Part shown: positions 9,095 through 17,949 of the stretch, in pieces
Layout: the number at the start of each line of letters is the position of its first letter
Position numbering within the stretch: position 1 is the first letter of the stretch
DNA from: Hyphomicrobiales bacterium
GTDB lineage: Bacteria; Pseudomonadota; Alphaproteobacteria; Rhizobiales; Beijerinckiaceae
Assembly: GCA_019075865.1 (NCBI GenBank)
Contig: JAGXAN010000002.1
Coordinates: forward strand, 372,001-436,000
DNA: 64,000 bases
Direction of reading: 5' to 3'
The notes under the pieces: model-generated
What the model saw: the letters and a program-made list of their open reading frames with translations, nothing else
Databases searched by the model: none
Told to the model about the DNA's origin: nothing
Position numbers and translations under genes: made by a program

Positions 9095-9877
9095 ATGCAA
9101 ACGCCTCCCTCGCCATCCATCCGCACCCGTGTGCTCAAATCGCTGCCCTTGGCGGTGATCGTGCTGGCGTTGGTGCTGTTTTTCTCCTTTGGCCTGCAAC
9201 GCTACCTGTCGCTGGACAGCCTGGCAGAGCAGCACTTGCGCCTGCAAGGTATCGTCAACGCCCAGCCCATTGCCGCCGCTTTTTATTTCTTCGTATTTTA
9301 CGCCATTGTGGCGGCATTGGCGATTCCGGGGGATTTTTTATTCACCATCGCCGGTGGCCTTTTGTTTGGCGGCTTTGAAGGCGGCATTCTCACGGTGCTT
9401 GGGGCAACGGTTGGTGCGGTGCTCCTGTTTTTGGCTGCCCGCAGCTCCTTTGGTGGCTGGCTGCGCAGCAAAGCCCATTCCGGCCTGTCAGAAATTCAGC
9501 AGGGATTTTCGAGGGATGCGATTTCCTGGCTGCTTTTCCTGCGTTTGGCTTTGTTGCCGTTTTGGCTGGTGAATCTCTGCCTGTCGGTGTTGGATGTGCC
9601 GATCTGGCGCTTCTTTTGGACGACCATGCTGGGCATGATGCCGGCGACTTTCATTTTCGCCTATAGCGGTGCCAGCCTTACCCGGGTGTTTGCCGATCAT
9701 CACACCCAATATGCGGCCTGTTTGGCGGCGGCAACGCAAACATGCAATTCGCATATACGGCTCACGAGCCTGATCACGGGCCAGACCACATTCTTCCTGT
9801 TCGCGCTGGCCTTTCTGGCGCTTTTGCCCATTTGGTTGAAATGGGTGAAACGACGGCGCAGCACGCCCGTGTACTAG
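9095..9877 (+). CDS. TVP38/TMEM64 (DedA-related) membrane protein
   Basis: About 260 residues with several hydrophobic segments: near 20-40, 62-85, 85-120, 150-175, 180-205 and 230-250. It contains the family's re-entrant-loop sequences (IPGDFLFTIAGGLLFGG and LRLALLPFWLVNL), where G and P residues are conserved. Relatives are implicated in lipid flipping and membrane homeostasis, but the substrate here is unknown. I chose ATG 9095; a TTG at 9053 would add 14 residues. A segment between the last two helices (TQYAACLAAATQTCNSHIR) carries two Cys. The FAD oxidoreductase starts 18 bp downstream, a pairing seen widely in bacteria. Confidence 0.85.
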   Translation: MQTPPSPSIRTRVLKSLPLAVIVLALVLFFSFGLQRYLSLDSLAEQHLRLQGIVNAQPIAAAFYFFVFYAIVAALAIPGDFLFTIAGGLLFGGFEGGILTVLGATVGAVLLFLAARSSFGGWLRSKAHSGLSEIQQGFSRDAISWLLFLRLALLPFWLVNLCLSVLDVPIWRFFWTTMLGMMPATFIFAYSGASLTRVFADHHTQYAACLAAATQTCNSHIRLTSLITGQTTFFLFALAFLALLPIWLKWVKRRRSTPVY

Positions 9878-9895
9878 CCGCCTGAAGGGGTAAAA

Positions 9896-11320
9896 ATGGC
9901 CGTCACCTTAACACCCGATATCTGCGTCATTGGAGCCGGTTCGGGCGGGTTGTCGGTCGCCGCAGCCGCCGCCAGCATGGGGGTGCGGGTTGTGCTGGTC
10001 GAAAAGGCGCGAATGGGTGGCGATTGCCTCAATTATGGCTGCGTTCCATCCAAATCCCTCATAGCGGCGGCGCATGTCGCCCATACCATGCGCCATGCCA
10101 AGGCCTTTGGTGTGGCGGGCGTCGAGCCCCAGGTCGATATGGCGGCGACGCGCGCCCATATCCGTGCGGTTATCGCTCATATCGCCCCCAATGACTCCGT
10201 CGAGCGGTTTGGGGCATTAGGCGTCAAGGTCATTCCGGCGACCGCGCGTTTTACCAGCCCCACGAGTTGCGAGGCCGGCGAATATGTTATCCATGCCCGC
10301 CGCTTTGTTATTGCAACCGGTTCTGCGCCGGCCATGCCCAAACTTCCGGGCATTGAACTCATTCGGCCCCTCACGAATGAAAGCGTGTTTGATCTCGATG
10401 CCTTGCCCAGCCGACTGGTGATATTGGGCGGCGGCCCGGTCGGCATGGAAATGGCGCAGGCTTTCCGTCGCTTGGGGAGCGAGGTCGTGGTGGTCGCGTC
10501 CCATCAGATTTTGCCCCGTGACGACCCGGAACTGGCCTTGCCATTGCGCCTCGAATTGCAACGCGAGGGCGTCATTTTGCGCGAAAATGCCACCGCCGTA
10601 CGGGTGGAGCCGCGCGGAACCGGCATTCGCCTGTTTTTGCAGCGCCAAACCACCGAAGAAACGATTGACGGCTCGCACCTCCTGATTGCCATCGGGCGCA
10701 AGCCCAATGTCACCGATCTGGGGTTGGATGCTGCAAAGGTGCAATATTCGGCCGCAGGCATAAAGACCGGCACAAATTTGCGCACCAGCAACAAGAAAAT
10801 CTATGCCATTGGCGATGTCGCCGGCCAGGGCCAGTTCACGCATCTTGCCAATGCCCATGCTGGCATTGTGTTGCGGGCCATTTTATTTCGTCTGCCAGCC
10901 CGCATACACCCCGATCTCGTGCCCCATGTCACCTATTGCGACCCCGAATTGGCCAGTGTTGGCCTTTCGGAAAATCAGGCTCGCGCCAAGGGCGGCGTGA
11001 TCCATGTTTTGCGCTGGCCCTTTAGCGAAAATGACCGCGCCCAGAGCGAGCGGGCCACCGCAGGACTGATCAAGGTGATAACCGCCGCCAATGGCCGCAT
11101 TCTGGGGGCTGCCATCACCGGGCGCGGCGCGGGCGAGCTTATCAGCCTTTGGACGCTGGCCATTCAAAACCGCATGAAGATTGGCGCTATAGCCGGGATG
11201 ATCATACCCTATCCGACACGCAGCGAGGTTTCACGGCGCGCCGCGATAGGATATTATAGCAAGAGCTTGCGAAATCCGCTGCTTGGGCCGATTTTGCGCC
11301 TGCTGGCCCGCTTTGGGTGA
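9896..11320 (+). CDS. FAD-dependent pyridine nucleotide-disulfide oxidoreductase (mercuric-reductase/lipoamide-dehydrogenase-like)
   Basis: 474 residues. FAD-binding GAGSGG is at 13-18, the redox disulfide GGDCLNYGCVPSKS has C44 and C49, the NAD(P)-binding GGGPVGMEMA is central, and AIGDVAG contacts FAD. At the C-terminus, the catalytic HPT..E of true lipoamide dehydrogenases reads YPTRSE, so the active-site His is replaced by Tyr. That change and the lack of an N-terminal HMA or C-terminal Cys pair make both lipoamide dehydrogenase and mercuric reductase unlikely. The physiological substrate is unknown. Operon-like with the TVP38 gene upstream and the histidine kinase 3 bp downstream. AGGGG precedes the start. 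Confidence 0.85.
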   Translation: MAVTLTPDICVIGAGSGGLSVAAAAASMGVRVVLVEKARMGGDCLNYGCVPSKSLIAAAHVAHTMRHAKAFGVAGVEPQVDMAATRAHIRAVIAHIAPNDSVERFGALGVKVIPATARFTSPTSCEAGEYVIHARRFVIATGSAPAMPKLPGIELIRPLTNESVFDLDALPSRLVILGGGPVGMEMAQAFRRLGSEVVVVASHQILPRDDPELALPLRLELQREGVILRENATAVRVEPRGTGIRLFLQRQTTEETIDGSHLLIAIGRKPNVTDLGLDAAKVQYSAAGIKTGTNLRTSNKKIYAIGDVAGQGQFTHLANAHAGIVLRAILFRLPARIHPDLVPHVTYCDPELASVGLSENQARAKGGVIHVLRWPFSENDRAQSERATAGLIKVITAANGRILGAAITGRGAGELISLWTLAIQNRMKIGAIAGMIIPYPTRSEVSRRAAIGYYSKSLRNPLLGPILRLLARFG

Positions 11321-11323
11321 AAC

Positions 11324-12823
11324 ATGCTGGATAGTGTGCCGCCGTCCCAACTGCCCGTTGAGAGCTTGCCAGCCGCAAGTGGCGCAAGTGTCGTGCGGCG
11401 CAGCTTTTTCTGGGGCTTGTCCGGTCGCGTTCTTCTGCTGGCGTTTCTGTTCGTCATGCTGGCGGAATTGGCGATCTTCGTGCCTTCGATTGCCAATTTT
11501 CGCCGCAACTGGATCAAGGATCGCTTGAGCTCCGCCTATATAGCGGCGCTTGTGCTTCAGGCGACGCCGACGCCGATGGTACCCAAAGCGCTTTCGGATG
11601 ATCTGCTCCAAAGCGTCGGCGCGACGGTTATCTCCATCAAAATCCATGGCATGCATCGCATGCTGGCTGTCTCGGACATGCCGCCGGCGATTGATGACAA
11701 TTATGATGCGCGTATCAGCCATTTCTGGAGCGATATCCTGGGCACCTGGCGCGCTTATTTTGCGCCAGCCCATGCCATGCTGAATATAACCGGCCCCGCA
11801 CCTATGGGTGGCGAATCGATTGCCATCGTGGTCGACGAAACCGCCTTGCAGCGGGCCATGCGGGTCTATTCGGTTTCCGTGCTGCTGCAATCCCTGCTGG
11901 TCTCCACCATTGTCGGTGCGCTCGCGGTTTGGGCCATGCATCTGGCGATATTGCGCCCGGTTCGTCGCCTCACCAGCAATTTGATGCGCTTTGGTGCGAA
12001 TCCGGAGAATCCGGCCAATATCATTGTGCCATCCAGCGCCCGGCATGAAATCGCCGATGCCGAGCACGCGCTTCGCATCATGGAACAAACCCTTGTGGAC
12101 GAGTTGCGCAACAAGAAAAATCTGGCGGCGCTGGGTCTGGCCGTGGCCAAGATCAATCACGATCTGCGCAACATGCTCAGCGCGGCGCAATTGCTGACCG
12201 ACCGGTTGGTCGATGTGCGCGATCCCCTGACCCAGCGGCTTGCGCCCAAACTGGTGAGCACGCTGGATCGCGGCATTCGCTTTTGTCAGGCCATTCTGGC
12301 CTATGGCAAGGCGCAGGATGAAGCCCCGCGCTCCCGCAACCTGAAACTCCATTCGTTGATCCTTGAGGTATTCGAGACATTGACCCCGCGGATTTCAAAT
12401 GGCCCGACGACGTTGGCCCTGCATTGCGTGAATGAGGTGCCTGTCGACTTCGTCATCCGGGCTGACCCTGAACACATGTTTCGGGTATTCAACAATCTGT
12501 GCCGCAATTCGGTGGATGCCTTGGCAAGTGAGGCTGCCCATATCACCGGCGAACCAACAATCCGGGTGCGGGCCCATCGCGAGGCCGCAGGAACCGTCAT
12601 CGAAGTTGCCGACAATGGCCCCGGCGTTCCACCACGCGCCAAGGCGAATCTGTTTGCCGCCTTTCAAGGCTCGACACGATCGGGCGGCACGGGGCTGGGG
12701 CTCGCCATCGCGGCTGATCTGGTGCGCGGACATGGTGGCACGATTATGCTGGTTGACGGAGTGCCGGGCGCGGCGGGTGCGGTGTTCAGAATTTTGCTGC
12801 CCGAAGGGGCGGCGCATTCCTGA
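11324..12823 (+). CDS. Membrane sensor histidine kinase
   Basis: 499 residues. Transmembrane segments at about 28-50 and 187-210 flank a periplasmic sensor of about 135 residues with no recognised domain. A HAMP-like linker follows, then a phosphorylation box KINHDLRNML with H279, and an HATPase domain with N box (FNNLCRNSVDAL), G1 DNGPGVP and G2 GTGLGLAIA. The H-box reads HDLRN rather than the commoner HEIR/HELR. It is predicted to autophosphorylate and pass phosphate to a response regulator; none is adjacent, and pairing with the regulator at 953 would be a guess. It starts 3 bp after the FAD oxidoreductase stop, so it is probably co-transcribed with it. Confidence 0.88.
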   Translation: MLDSVPPSQLPVESLPAASGASVVRRSFFWGLSGRVLLLAFLFVMLAELAIFVPSIANFRRNWIKDRLSSAYIAALVLQATPTPMVPKALSDDLLQSVGATVISIKIHGMHRMLAVSDMPPAIDDNYDARISHFWSDILGTWRAYFAPAHAMLNITGPAPMGGESIAIVVDETALQRAMRVYSVSVLLQSLLVSTIVGALAVWAMHLAILRPVRRLTSNLMRFGANPENPANIIVPSSARHEIADAEHALRIMEQTLVDELRNKKNLAALGLAVAKINHDLRNMLSAAQLLTDRLVDVRDPLTQRLAPKLVSTLDRGIRFCQAILAYGKAQDEAPRSRNLKLHSLILEVFETLTPRISNGPTTLALHCVNEVPVDFVIRADPEHMFRVFNNLCRNSVDALASEAAHITGEPTIRVRAHREAAGTVIEVADNGPGVPPRAKANLFAAFQGSTRSGGTGLGLAIAADLVRGHGGTIMLVDGVPGAAGAVFRILLPEGAAHS

Positions 12824-12982
12824 ACCACCACCAAAGCACCGCCAATATCTGTGGCAATTGGCCCTTTGCCTTCAAATTACCACACAATGCGCCTTTTCAA
12901 ACGTGGCTCAGCGGGCTACATCGGACCCTGAATAAAGTTTCAATTGTCTGAACGTTTCAGAAGATATCGCGGGAAGCGAAAA

Positions 12983-14287
12983 ATGCAGAAAAGTAAGCGA
13001 TGGGTGAGCACGATTGCGGCGGCGCTGACAGCGGCCACGCTTCTGCCATTGCTGTCGGCCAGGGCCAATCCGGAACTGGTTTTTGATGTCAATTCGGGCG
13101 ATATCCTGTACCAGCAGGAAGCGGCCAAGCCATGGTATCCAGCGTCGCTGACCAAGCTGATGACCGTTTATGTCGCGCTGAAACTGGTGAAAGACGGCAA
13201 GTTTAGTTTTGATTCGCCCTTTATTGTCACCCGTCGCGCCGCCGTCATGCAGCCCGCCAAGATGGGTTTTGCACCGGGCACCGTGCTCACCCTTGGCAAT
13301 GCGCTGAAATTCCTGATGGTGAAATCCGCCAATGATGTCGCCGTTACGGTCGCGGAGGGTATGGGCGGTTCGGTGGAGGGTTTCGCCGCGCTGATGAACC
13401 ATTATGCCGCCAAGCTGGGCATGGCCGAGAGCCATTTTGTCACGCCCAATGGCCTTCCCGACCCGCGCCACGTGGCTTCGGCCCGCGATCTGGCGCTGCT
13501 GGCCACCGCCCTTTATCGCGAGTTTCCGGAGGAGGCCGGGCTGTTCTCCATTGGCGAACTGCAATTTGGCAATAAATACATTCACACTTTCAATGGCTTG
13601 CTGGGGCGCTACCCCGGTGCCGATGGCATGAAAACCGGTTTCACCTGCGCTGCCGGTTTCAACATTGTGGCCGGCGCGACCCGTCAGGGCCGTCACCTGA
13701 TCGCAATCGTTCTGGGTCAGCAGAACGTCAAGGAACGCAATGCCACGGCGGCCGATTTGCTGGAAGCGGCATTTGACGGCAAGGACAAGGGCTCGGGTCA
13801 TATCCAGGATCTTCCGGTGCTGGCCGACGCCCCCCCTGACATGCACCAGTTTGCCTGCGGGCCGCACCGCCATTCAAGCGAAGCGGGCGATGAGACCGAA
13901 GCTGCCGCAACTCCGGCAACGGCTTCCGACAGCGAAGCCGCTTCCGGCCGCGCTTTGCCCGCCACGTCGGCGACCGCCGCGGCTCCGCAAGAGCAGGAGA
14001 CCATAGGTGCGCAACTCGCGCATATGCCCAAGCCAGAATTCACGCCGGTTCCGGTCTATATCGGGCAGGCCCCCGGCAAGGAATTGGCAGTTACCCCGGT
14101 CGTGGCCAATGCCATTGACATCACGCCCTTTCCGCCCCGCCATGCGCGTCGCGTCGCCCGGAACCACCACATGCGTGTGGTGCATCACGGGGCTGTCAAA
14201 GCCAAAAAAGCGGTGCAAAAGCATAAAGTCAACACCAAGACCACGTCAAAGCGGCCGCAAGGCAAAAAGGCCAAATCCCGGAGTTGA
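12983..14287 (+). CDS. D-alanyl-D-alanine carboxypeptidase (PBP5/6, S11 family)
   Basis: 434 residues from the ATG at 12983; an ATG at 12944 would add 13 basic residues before the signal peptide. The signal peptide (about 1-27) is followed by the S11 motifs SLTK (S55, K58), SAN (115-117) and KTG (217-219), all intact. The enzyme trims the terminal D-Ala of pentapeptide stems in the periplasm, producing the tetrapeptide donors used by L,D-transpeptidases, one of which is encoded at 2652. The C-terminal 170 or so residues are Ala/Pro-rich, then strongly basic (KAKKAVQKHK), not the usual amphipathic anchor; they might bind the cell wall or membrane electrostatically. Confidence 0.9.
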   Translation: MQKSKRWVSTIAAALTAATLLPLLSARANPELVFDVNSGDILYQQEAAKPWYPASLTKLMTVYVALKLVKDGKFSFDSPFIVTRRAAVMQPAKMGFAPGTVLTLGNALKFLMVKSANDVAVTVAEGMGGSVEGFAALMNHYAAKLGMAESHFVTPNGLPDPRHVASARDLALLATALYREFPEEAGLFSIGELQFGNKYIHTFNGLLGRYPGADGMKTGFTCAAGFNIVAGATRQGRHLIAIVLGQQNVKERNATAADLLEAAFDGKDKGSGHIQDLPVLADAPPDMHQFACGPHRHSSEAGDETEAAATPATASDSEAASGRALPATSATAAAPQEQETIGAQLAHMPKPEFTPVPVYIGQAPGKELAVTPVVANAIDITPFPPRHARRVARNHHMRVVHHGAVKAKKAVQKHKVNTKTTSKRPQGKKAKSRS

Positions 14288-14292
14288 CAGCC

Positions 14293-15408
14293 ATGCAGGA
14301 CACCGGCCAACGCATTCAACGTCGCCCCCCCGAACCGATTGCCCTAAGCGTCATCACCGGCTTTCTGGGTGCCGGAAAAACCACTTTGTTGAACCAGTTG
14401 CTGGCAGATCCGGCTCTGGCGCAAACGCTGGTGATCATCAACGAGTTTGGTGAAATTGGTCTCGACCACCTGCTGGTCAGCCGGGTCGATGACAATTTGC
14501 TGCTGATGCAATCGGGCTGTTTATGCTGCTCTATTCGCGGCGATTTGGTCAACACGCTGGAAGACGTGCTGCGCAAGCTCGACAATGGCCGTATGACGCC
14601 GATCTCGCGTATTCTGATCGAGACGACGGGCCTTGCCGATCCCGCGCCGATTCTGCACACCATCATGACCCATCCCTATCTGATGTTGCGGTTGCGCCTC
14701 GACGGTGTCATTGCCCTTGTCGATGCGGTCAATGGCGTGGCCAGCCTCGATGCGCATCCAGAAGCCTTGAAACAGGCGGCGATGGCGGATCGCATCGTGC
14801 TGAGCAAAACCGATATATCGGGCGATTTTTCCGCTCTCGAAGCCCGGTTACGGGGATTGAATCCGACGGCGCGGCTGCTGATCGCCCAGAAAGGCGAGGC
14901 CACGGCTGCCAATCTGCTGGATGCGGGCCTCTACAATCCGGCTACCAAAATGCTGGATGTCGCCCGCTGGCTGAATGCAGCGGCGCTGGAGGACCCGCAT
15001 CACCACCACCACGACAAGAACCGCCACGACAAGCACATCCGCGCATTCTGTCTTACCCGACGTGAGCCAGTGTCGGTGTCCGGGTTCGAGCTATTCCTGG
15101 AATTGCTGCGCAATGCCCACGGCCCCAAACTCCTGCGGGTAAAAGGCATTGTCGCTGTTTCGGATGATCTTGACCGGCCTATCGTCGTGCATGGCGTCCA
15201 GCATGTTTTCCACCCCCCGGTGCGCCTGCCCAAATGGCCCGATGATGACCACTCAACCCGCATGGTGTTTATCGTCCGCGATCTCGAACCAGTGTTCGTG
15301 GAAAGCCTTTGGGCGGCATTTTCGGGTATGCCGCAACCCGATGTCGCCGACGCCGCCGCGCTGAGGGACAATCCCCTTGCCATTCGCAGCGGCGGCTTGC
15401 TCCGTTAA
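14293..15408 (+). CDS. CobW/COG0523-family GTPase (putative metallochaperone)
   Basis: 371 residues from ATG 14293 (a TTG lies at 14284). Walker A GFLGAGKT is at 23-30, the metal-binding CxCC motif (GCLCC, C76/C78/C79) follows, SKTD is the base-specificity motif, and a CobW C-terminal domain completes it. A His-rich stretch (five consecutive His from about residue 236, then more) lies between the domains, as in zinc- or cobalt-handling COG0523 proteins. No cobalamin genes are near, so a metal chaperone role is more likely than cobalamin synthesis, but the metal is not determined. It lies directly downstream of the carboxypeptidase gene. Confidence 0.87.
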   Translation: MQDTGQRIQRRPPEPIALSVITGFLGAGKTTLLNQLLADPALAQTLVIINEFGEIGLDHLLVSRVDDNLLLMQSGCLCCSIRGDLVNTLEDVLRKLDNGRMTPISRILIETTGLADPAPILHTIMTHPYLMLRLRLDGVIALVDAVNGVASLDAHPEALKQAAMADRIVLSKTDISGDFSALEARLRGLNPTARLLIAQKGEATAANLLDAGLYNPATKMLDVARWLNAAALEDPHHHHHDKNRHDKHIRAFCLTRREPVSVSGFELFLELLRNAHGPKLLRVKGIVAVSDDLDRPIVVHGVQHVFHPPVRLPKWPDDDHSTRMVFIVRDLEPVFVESLWAAFSGMPQPDVADAAALRDNPLAIRSGGLLR

Positions 15409-15549
15409 ATTCGGTGCCATGAGCTACGCGAATTTTAGTTCATAAGTGAACCAATTTCCGGACGAATGACTTTCCCTCGACGATATTTTGGCGCATCATG
15501 CTAAAAATATTGATTGGTTCACGCCAACGGAATCGTACTGGGGGAAGCT

Positions 15550-17358
15550 ATGGGATTGGTTGGCCGGGTCAAAAGTGAGATCGCCTATTTGCGCGGCTCG
15601 CTCCGCGCTTTGAGTGCGACCAGTGAGGTGTTGAAGTCTCCCGAACATACCGTGCGCGAGATGGCGGAGGCGGTGACCACGATCTACGCCAAGAACATGG
15701 CGCTGATTTCGACGGCTGAATCTTACACCTATGAGGAATTGGGCGCGCGCACCAACCGTTATGCCCGTTGGGCGCAGGCGCAGGGCCTAAAGAAGGGCGA
15801 TACCGTCGCCTTGTTCATGAACAATCGGGCGGAGTTTGTCGCAGCCTGGCTGGGCCTGGTCAAGGCCGGCTGTGTCGCGGCCTGGCTCAACAACAGTCTG
15901 CACGGGCGCTCGCTGGCCCATTGCGTGCGCATCGCCGACGCCCGCTTTTTGATCGCCGATGCGGCCCTGATGCCGGCGGTCGAAACGGCGCGCGTGCTTT
16001 TTGATGTGCGACTGAAAATTCTGGTTTATGGCGAGCGCCGCAATGGCGAGGATCCGCGCATGGATCTCCTGTTGCCGCATTTTGACGGCAGCCCCTTGCA
16101 GGGCGAAGAGCGGGTGCCACTGACCATCAAGGACCGCGCGATTTTTGTCTACACTTCTGGCACCACCGGCCTGCCAAAGGCTGCCAACATCAATCATTCG
16201 CGACTGATGCGAATCATGGCGGGTTTTGCCGGTGCCCTGAACACCAAGACCGATGACCGCATGTATATCACGCTACCGCTTTACCATGGCACGGGGGGCA
16301 TGTGCGCCGTTGGCTCAATGCTCTGGGTGGGCGGGACCAGCGTGATCGCCGAGAAATTCTCGGCCCGTCAGTTTTGGAGCGACATTGTAACCCATCGCTG
16401 CACCATGTTCGCTTATGTGGGCGAATTGTGCCGCTATCTGCTGGCCGCACCGCCCAGCCCCAATGACACGGCCCATCACTTGCGCGGATGCTTTGGCAAT
16501 GGCCTGCGCGGCGATATTTTCGAGGCCTTCCGCGACCGTTTCCACATTCCGCACATCATCGAATTTTATGCCGCGACGGAAGGCAATATCTCGCTTTTCA
16601 ACTTTGATTCCAAACCCGGTGCCGTCGGGCGCATTCCCAAATGGGCGGAGCGTCGGTTTCGCGTCAAGATCATCGAATTCGATGTCCAGACCGAGCAACC
16701 GGTGCGCGGTGCCAATGGCCTGTTCCGCGAATGCGCGTTTGGCGAAACCGGCGAGGTGATTGCGGAAATCATCAATGATCCGAAAAACCCGACCGCGAGC
16801 TTTGACGGCTATGCGGACAAGGATGCCACCGAGAAGAAAATTCTGCGCAACGTCTTCAAGCCGGGCGACGCCTGGTTCCGCTCCGGCGATTTGATGACAC
16901 GTGATGCGCAGGGTTATTTCTATTTTGTTGATCGCATCGGCGATACTTTCCGTTGGAAGGGCCAGAATGTTGCCACCCTGGAAGTTGCCGCCGCCATCAC
17001 CGGATTTGCCACTGTCGAAGACGCCAATGTCTATGGTGTCACCATCCCCGGTGTGGATGGACGCGCCGGCATGGCCGCTTTGCTGCTCAATGATCCCGCT
17101 CATTTCAGCCTGGCCCGTTTTCGCGAGCATTTGGTCGAAAATCTGCCTGATTTCGCCCGTCCCCTGTTCATTCGCATCCAGGATCACATGGACCTGACCG
17201 GCACCTTCAAGCTGCGCAAGGTGGACCTGGTGGAACAAGGCTTTGACCCTTCCAAGACCAGTGAAAAAATGTATTTCAATGATGCGCAGAAAGAAGCCTT
17301 CGTGCCGATTGATGCCGAAGTTTACGCCCAGATTTGCAGTGGCGGCATGCGGTTGTAG
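15550..17358 (+). CDS. Long/very-long-chain acyl-CoA synthetase, FATP (SLC27)-like
   Basis: 602 residues from ATG 15550, preceded by GGGGGAAG; a TTG at 15514 would add 12. The AMP-binding motif YTSGTTGLPKAA and the second motif YAATEGNISLFNFD are clear. The YAATEG form and the TFRWKGQNVATLEV segment match fatty-acid-transport-protein-type synthetases more than FadD. It should activate fatty acids or similar carboxylates to CoA thioesters. Its stop is 3 bp from the convergent Nudix gene. Confidence 0.88.
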   Translation: MGLVGRVKSEIAYLRGSLRALSATSEVLKSPEHTVREMAEAVTTIYAKNMALISTAESYTYEELGARTNRYARWAQAQGLKKGDTVALFMNNRAEFVAAWLGLVKAGCVAAWLNNSLHGRSLAHCVRIADARFLIADAALMPAVETARVLFDVRLKILVYGERRNGEDPRMDLLLPHFDGSPLQGEERVPLTIKDRAIFVYTSGTTGLPKAANINHSRLMRIMAGFAGALNTKTDDRMYITLPLYHGTGGMCAVGSMLWVGGTSVIAEKFSARQFWSDIVTHRCTMFAYVGELCRYLLAAPPSPNDTAHHLRGCFGNGLRGDIFEAFRDRFHIPHIIEFYAATEGNISLFNFDSKPGAVGRIPKWAERRFRVKIIEFDVQTEQPVRGANGLFRECAFGETGEVIAEIINDPKNPTASFDGYADKDATEKKILRNVFKPGDAWFRSGDLMTRDAQGYFYFVDRIGDTFRWKGQNVATLEVAAAITGFATVEDANVYGVTIPGVDGRAGMAALLLNDPAHFSLARFREHLVENLPDFARPLFIRIQDHMDLTGTFKLRKVDLVEQGFDPSKTSEKMYFNDAQKEAFVPIDAEVYAQICSGGMRL

Positions 17359-17361
17359 GGC

Positions 17362-17826
17362 TTACCATTTCTCGGCAATCGGCTGGTTCTCCAGGATTTC
17401 CGCCAGCCGCGCACGCACCGCGCGGGTTGTGCCTTCGGGCAATTCGTGCGGGGCAAAAAATCCCGTTTCGGCAATCTCGTGGTCGGGGGCGCGAAGGCCG
17501 GTTTGGTGATAGTGCCGAACAATGAAGCAAGCAACGTGGTCGCGCCGTGAATTCTGGTCGTTGAAGAAAATGCCGTGCAATTGCGGGGTGCCCTGCACTT
17601 CAATGTTGGCCTCCTCCAGCAATTCACGCGCCAAAGCCTCCCGGATCGTTTCGCCGGCCTCCACCCCGCCACCGGGAAAATGCCAGCCGGGCACATAAGT
17701 ATGCCGCACCAGCAGCACCCGCTGCTGCCGGTCAATGACAACCCCTTGCGCCCCAAGCGTCATCGGCCGCCGGAGTCGAAAGCTCAAATGCAGGATGCGT
17801 CCGCGCCATTTTTGCCATGTCGACAT
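17362..17826 (-). CDS. Nudix hydrolase
   Basis: 154 residues. The Nudix box lies within GGGVEAGETIREALARELLE followed by EAN, matching GX5EX7REUXEEXGU except that A-N replaces x-G near the end. The family hydrolyses nucleoside diphosphates linked to another moiety; the substrate is unknown. The product begins MSTWQKWRGRILHLSFRL and is otherwise a minimal Nudix domain. The start faces mbfA across 123 bp that contain the ICE palindrome. Confidence 0.85.
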   Translation of the reverse strand: MSTWQKWRGRILHLSFRLRRPMTLGAQGVVIDRQQRVLLVRHTYVPGWHFPGGGVEAGETIREALARELLEEANIEVQGTPQLHGIFFNDQNSRRDHVACFIVRHYHQTGLRAPDHEIAETGFFAPHELPEGTTRAVRARLAEILENQPIAEKW

Positions 17827-17913
17827 GAAAACCGGACCCTGCTTTCTTGCGTGTTTTTGAGCGAAATTCGAGGAAATTATTGCGTCGCCGTCTGGTAAAT
17901 GATCCCGTCATAG

Positions 17914-17930
17914 TTTAGAACAATTCTAGC
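17914..17930. promoter_or_regulatory. ICE / Irr box upstream of mbfA
   Basis: TTTAGAA-CAA-TTCTAGC contains a perfect 5-bp inverted repeat (TAGAA / TTCTA) with a 3-nt spacer. It closely resembles the iron control element bound by Irr in rhizobia (consensus near TTTAGAA-N3-TTCTAAA). It lies 20-36 bp before the mbfA start, where binding would block transcription or initiation. In Bradyrhizobium and Agrobacterium, mbfA is repressed by Irr under iron limitation, so motif and gene agree. Confidence 0.7.
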
Positions 17931-17949
17931 ATATCCCACGGAGCCTTGC

